A stretch of 7,032 nucleotides of DNA from RYN-124 sp046262175 (GTDB lineage: Bacteria; Actinomycetota; Actinomycetes; Mycobacteriales; SCTD01). The translations under genes and the position numbers were made by a program. Positions 5,146-7,032 of this stretch are shown here, piece by piece; within the stretch, counting starts at the first letter, position 1; each line of letters opens with the position of its first letter. Location of the stretch: contig JBHENF010000192.1 in NCBI GenBank assembly GCA_046262175.1, positions 1-7,032 of the forward strand, written 5' to 3'. Under the pieces are notes generated by a model. It made no database searches, had not been told where the DNA came from, and saw only the letters and a program-made list of their open reading frames with translations.

Positions 5146-5892
5146 TCACGAAAGGCACTCGTCGACGAACCGACGGGCGGCAGGCAGCAGCCTTGCAGCC
5201 TCCGCGTCGAACTCCGCCGCCGCCTTCGTCCCCGGCCAGTCCGCGGGCAGCAACGCAGCCGGCAGGCCGGGGTCGACGAACAGGAACTTGCGCCAGTCGT
5301 GCACCAGCCGCGAGCGCGCTGCGAACGCCGCCTCGTCCGTCGCGCTGTCCTGCACGGGGCGGTCCAGGAAGCGCGCGTACGACCGGGCGAGGCCGTCGAG
5401 GTCCCACGCCCGCGTGATCAGCGCCCGCGAGTCGCCGTCGTGGACGGCCGTGAACCGCTCCGCCCGCGCAGCCGCCTCCACCAGCGTTGCGTCCAGCTCG
5501 GGCGCCGGCCGCGGCGAGAGCCAGCTGCCGTTCCCCAGCGCGCCGTAGCCGAGGTACTGCAGCTGCGCGTACAGCCGCTCCCGCGCGGTCCGGCCGGCCG
5601 GCGGCGTCACCACGAGCAGGTGCCAGCGGCCGTCCCACTCGACCGAGGACGTGCGGTAGATCCGGTCGGCCGCCTCGTCCAGCCGCCGCACCGCCCGAGG
5701 CGTCAGCGCGTACGACGCCCCGGTGCCCGTCAGCCAGCCCTGCCGCACCATCCGCGAGACGGCCGTGCGCACCGCGGGCGCCTGCACCCCGAGCGGCGCG
5801 AGCACCTTGACCAGCGCCGCGACGGGAGCTGCGCCACCGCGCAGCCGCAGGTGGTCCCCGTACAGGTCGAACAGCGCCGAGCGGGCGTCCAC
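5146..5892 (-). CDS. PaaX-family transcriptional regulator
   Basis: The 248-residue product starts MDARSALFDLYGDHLRLRGG, a typical actinobacterial PaaX N-terminus. A winged-helix region follows at about residues 22-65 (APAVRTAVSRMVRQGWL as recognition part). The central EWDGRWHLLVVTPP (85-98) and C-terminal HDWRKFLFVDPGLPAALLP (198-216) are PaaX-family blocks. PaaX of E. coli represses phenylacetate-degradation genes and is released by phenylacetyl-CoA; the ligand here is unknown. The GTG at 5890-5892 is chosen because GAGGAGAGG (5900-5908) lies 7 nt upstream and the family N-terminus begins there; the frame stays open far upstream, but that part is antisense to DUF3117 and pepA. The gene is divergent from DUF3117, and the shared 88-bp region is where it could autoregulate. 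The PaaG-like gene follows in the same operon. Confidence 0.92.
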   Translation of the reverse strand: MDARSALFDLYGDHLRLRGGAAPVAALVKVLAPLGVQAPAVRTAVSRMVRQGWLTGTGASYALTPRAVRRLDEAADRIYRTSSVEWDGRWHLLVVTPPAGRTARERLYAQLQYLGYGALGNGSWLSPRPAPELDATLVEAAARAERFTAVHDGDSRALITRAWDLDGLARSYARFLDRPVQDSATDEAAFAARSRLVHDWRKFLFVDPGLPAALLPADWPGTKAAAEFDAEAARLLPAARRFVDECLS

Positions 5893-5926
5893 GGCGGCAC
5901 CTCTCCTCGCTCGTCGGGCGTACGGG

Positions 5927-5932
5927 AGAATA
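5927..5932 (-). promoter_or_regulatory. Candidate -10 box (TATTCT) for the paaX-like operon
   Basis: On the minus strand TATTCT matches TANNNT, about 34 bp upstream of the PaaX start, giving a short leader that contains the GAGGAGAGG Shine-Dalgarno. No convincing -35 is seen. It shares two bases with the opposing -10 candidate of DUF3117. Confidence 0.4.
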
Positions 5933-5936
5933 GGGT
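5931..5936 (+). promoter_or_regulatory. Candidate -10 box (TAGGGT) for DUF3117
   Basis: TAGGGT fits TANNNT and would start transcription near 5943, giving a leader of about 38 nt with a hairpin and a strong Shine-Dalgarno. No clear -35 is present. It overlaps the minus-strand -10 candidate, so the divergent promoters may exclude each other. Confidence 0.35.
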
Positions 5937-5943
5937 GGAGACC

Positions 5944-5959
5944 GTGCGGAGTCCCGCAC
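5944..5959 (+). promoter_or_regulatory. Short inverted repeat in the DUF3117 leader
   Basis: GTGCGG (5944-5949) and CCGCAC (5954-5959) pair around the loop AGTC, ending 9 nt before the GGAGG ribosome-binding site (5969-5973). It could be an mRNA stem near the predicted 5' end or a protein-binding site in the divergent region. The function is not known. Confidence 0.4.
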
Positions 5960-5980
5960 CTGATGCATGGAGGTTGGTCG

Positions 5981-6148
5981 ATGGCGGCCATGAAGCCGCG
6001 GACAGGTGACGGTCCGCTCGAGGTCACCAAGGAGGGGCGCGGCATCGTGATGCGCGTCCCGCTCGAGGGTGGCGGTCGCCTCGTCGTCGAGCTCAACGCG
6101 CAGGAGGTCAGCGACCTCGCCGACGCGCTGAAGGCCGTCCTCTCCTGA
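5981..6148 (+). CDS. DUF3117 small conserved protein
   Basis: The 55-residue product, starting MAAMKPRTGDGPLEVTKEGR and continuing RVPLEGGGRLVVELNAQEVSDLADALKAVLS, is immediately recognisable as DUF3117, a small protein nearly invariant across actinobacteria (Rv1211 in M. tuberculosis). Its function is not established. The N-terminal two thirds look like a small beta-hairpin with basic and Gly residues (K14 to about V40), and the C-terminus is an amphipathic helix (about 42-54). The ATG at 5981 has an ideal GGAGG Shine-Dalgarno 7 nt upstream and matches the family N-terminus; a second ATG four codons in is less likely. A leader hairpin precedes it. pepA follows about 44 nt downstream, possibly on the same transcript. 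Confidence 0.93.
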   Translation: MAAMKPRTGDGPLEVTKEGRGIVMRVPLEGGGRLVVELNAQEVSDLADALKAVLS

Positions 6149-6192
6149 GGTTTCCCGCCGCGTCCCTGCCCGCGGTCGCGCTGTCGTCGAAG

Positions 6193-7032
6193 GTGCCCGC
6201 CGCCGCGGTGGTCGCCGTTCTCGTCACGCCCGGCCCGACGGTGTTGGGCGAGCCGCCGGTCGAGCTGACCGGGCTGCTCGCCCGCGAGAGCGCCAAGGGC
6301 GAGGCCGGCGAGATCGTCTCGGCACCGCAGCCCGAGGGCGACCTCGAGCGGGTGCTCGCGGTCGGTGTCGGCGACGGCACGCCCGCATCTCTGCGCAAGG
6401 CCGGTGCCGCCGCCGCCCGCAAGGCCAAGGGCGCCGCCACGCTGGCGATCGACCTGCGTGGCGCGGCGCTGGACGGCGAGGGTGTACGCGCGCTGCTCGA
6501 GGGCGCGCTGCTCGCGTCGTACGGCTTCACCCGCAAGAAGGAGAGCGAGCCGCGGACGCTGCACACGGTCACGCTGGTGGTGCCGGACGCGCAGCAGGTG
6601 CAGCCGTACGTCGACCGCGCCATCGCCGTCACCCGCGCGACCGCGGCCGCCCGGGACCTGGTCAACACCCCGTCGCTGGACAAGACCCCGCAGTGGCTCG
6701 CCGACGCGGCTCGGGGGCTGCTCAAGGGCCTGACAGTGCGCGTACGGGACGAGAAGGAGCTCGCCAAGCAGGGCTTCGGCGGCATCATCGGCGTGGGCCA
6801 GGGCTCTACCCGACCGCCGCGCCTGATCGAGGTGACCTACGACGGGGGCGGGTCGCGCCACGTCGTGCTCATCGGCAAGGGCATCACCTTCGACACCGGC
6901 GGTCTGTCGCTCAAGCCGAACGACGGCATGCTCGCGATGAAGAGCGACATGGGCGGCGGGGCCGCCGTGCTCGGCACCCTGCGCGCCATCGCCGACCTCG
7001 GGCTGCGCATCAAGGTCACCGGCCTCGTCGCC
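6193..7032 (+). CDS. pepA: Leucyl aminopeptidase, M17 family (3' partial)
   Basis: The frame is open to the window end and encodes an M17 cytosolic aminopeptidase, a two-metal enzyme removing N-terminal residues from peptides. The first ~120 residues are the variable N-terminal domain. DLVNTPSLDKTP begins the catalytic part, and GKGITFDTGGLSLKP plus MKSDMGGGAAVLG carry the metal and catalytic residues K229, D234, K241 and D252. Their spacings (5, 12, 23) equal those of E. coli PepA K270, D275, K282 and D293. The NTDAEGR motif lies beyond the window. The start is uncertain: GTG at 6193 is the first ATG/GTG/TTG codon in frame, has no Shine-Dalgarno, and would drop the usual first strand. The frame upstream encodes a family-like LPAVALSSK from 6166, where the only start candidate is CTG. 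Confidence 0.9.
   Translation, partial: MPAAAVVAVLVTPGPTVLGEPPVELTGLLARESAKGEAGEIVSAPQPEGDLERVLAVGVGDGTPASLRKAGAAAARKAKGAATLAIDLRGAALDGEGVRALLEGALLASYGFTRKKESEPRTLHTVTLVVPDAQQVQPYVDRAIAVTRATAAARDLVNTPSLDKTPQWLADAARGLLKGLTVRVRDEKELAKQGFGGIIGVGQGSTRPPRLIEVTYDGGGSRHVVLIGKGITFDTGGLSLKPNDGMLAMKSDMGGGAAVLGTLRAIADLGLRIKVTGLVA

Noticed and set aside
5893..6861. Upstream extension of the PaaX reading frame to 6861
   Set aside because: It would be antisense to DUF3117 and pepA; the family N-terminus and a strong Shine-Dalgarno fix the start at 5892.
1..7032. tRNA, rRNA, CRISPR array, insertion sequence or phage features
   Set aside because: No cloverleaf-like sequence, spaced direct-repeat array, transposase motif or terminal inverted repeats were seen; the tandem repeats found are inside coding sequence.

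Overview
The window is high-GC DNA with GTG as well as ATG starts, tightly packed and overlapping genes, leaderless-looking promoters and hairpin terminators without U tracts. These traits, plus the gene families present, point to an actinobacterium. The genus cannot be read from the window. Both ends are cut inside genes: a secreted protein at the left edge (5' end missing) and the aminopeptidase PepA at the right edge (3' end missing).

Left part (1-3698, plus strand). The C-terminal part of an exported Ser/Thr/Pro-linker protein ends at a 16-bp GCGA-tetraloop hairpin (904-939). Then comes a run of genes: a first LOG-family Rossmann-fold protein (954-1763), a VapB/VapC-type toxin-antitoxin pair (1791-2476), a second LOG-family protein (2476-3084), and a membrane-anchored protein with a short DivIVA-like motif and a heptapeptide-repeat tail (3078-3698). 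vapB/vapC, vapC/LOG2 and LOG2/DivIVA-like overlap by 1, 1 and 7 nt, so they should be transcribed together and translationally coupled. The first LOG gene and vapB each have a TANNNT box placed so that transcription would begin at the start codon.

Middle part (3704-5892). An SRPBCC (START-like) protein ends the plus-strand run. A 205-bp convergent intergenic region with several inverted repeats separates it from a minus-strand pair: a PaaX-family regulator (5890s) followed 10 nt later by a crotonase. The crotonase lacks both hydratase glutamates but keeps the aspartate used by PaaG-type isomerases. Regulator plus PaaG-like enzyme suggests a small phenylacetate- or aromatic-CoA-related operon.

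Right part (5893-7032, plus strand). An 88-bp divergent promoter region leads to a 55-residue DUF3117 protein with a strong Shine-Dalgarno. It is followed by a partial M17 leucyl aminopeptidase whose start codon is ambiguous.

The order LOG protein, DivIVA-motif membrane protein, DUF3117 recalls the M. tuberculosis Rv1205-Rv1209-Rv1211 neighbourhood, from memory. The toxin-antitoxin pair and the paaX/crotonase pair would then be local insertions into an old actinobacterial neighbourhood. No RNA genes, CRISPR arrays, insertion sequences or replication origins were seen. I did not find a clear novel multi-gene system. The most unusual features are the toxin-antitoxin pair spliced into a LOG operon with coupled overlaps, and the repeat-tailed DivIVA-motif protein.
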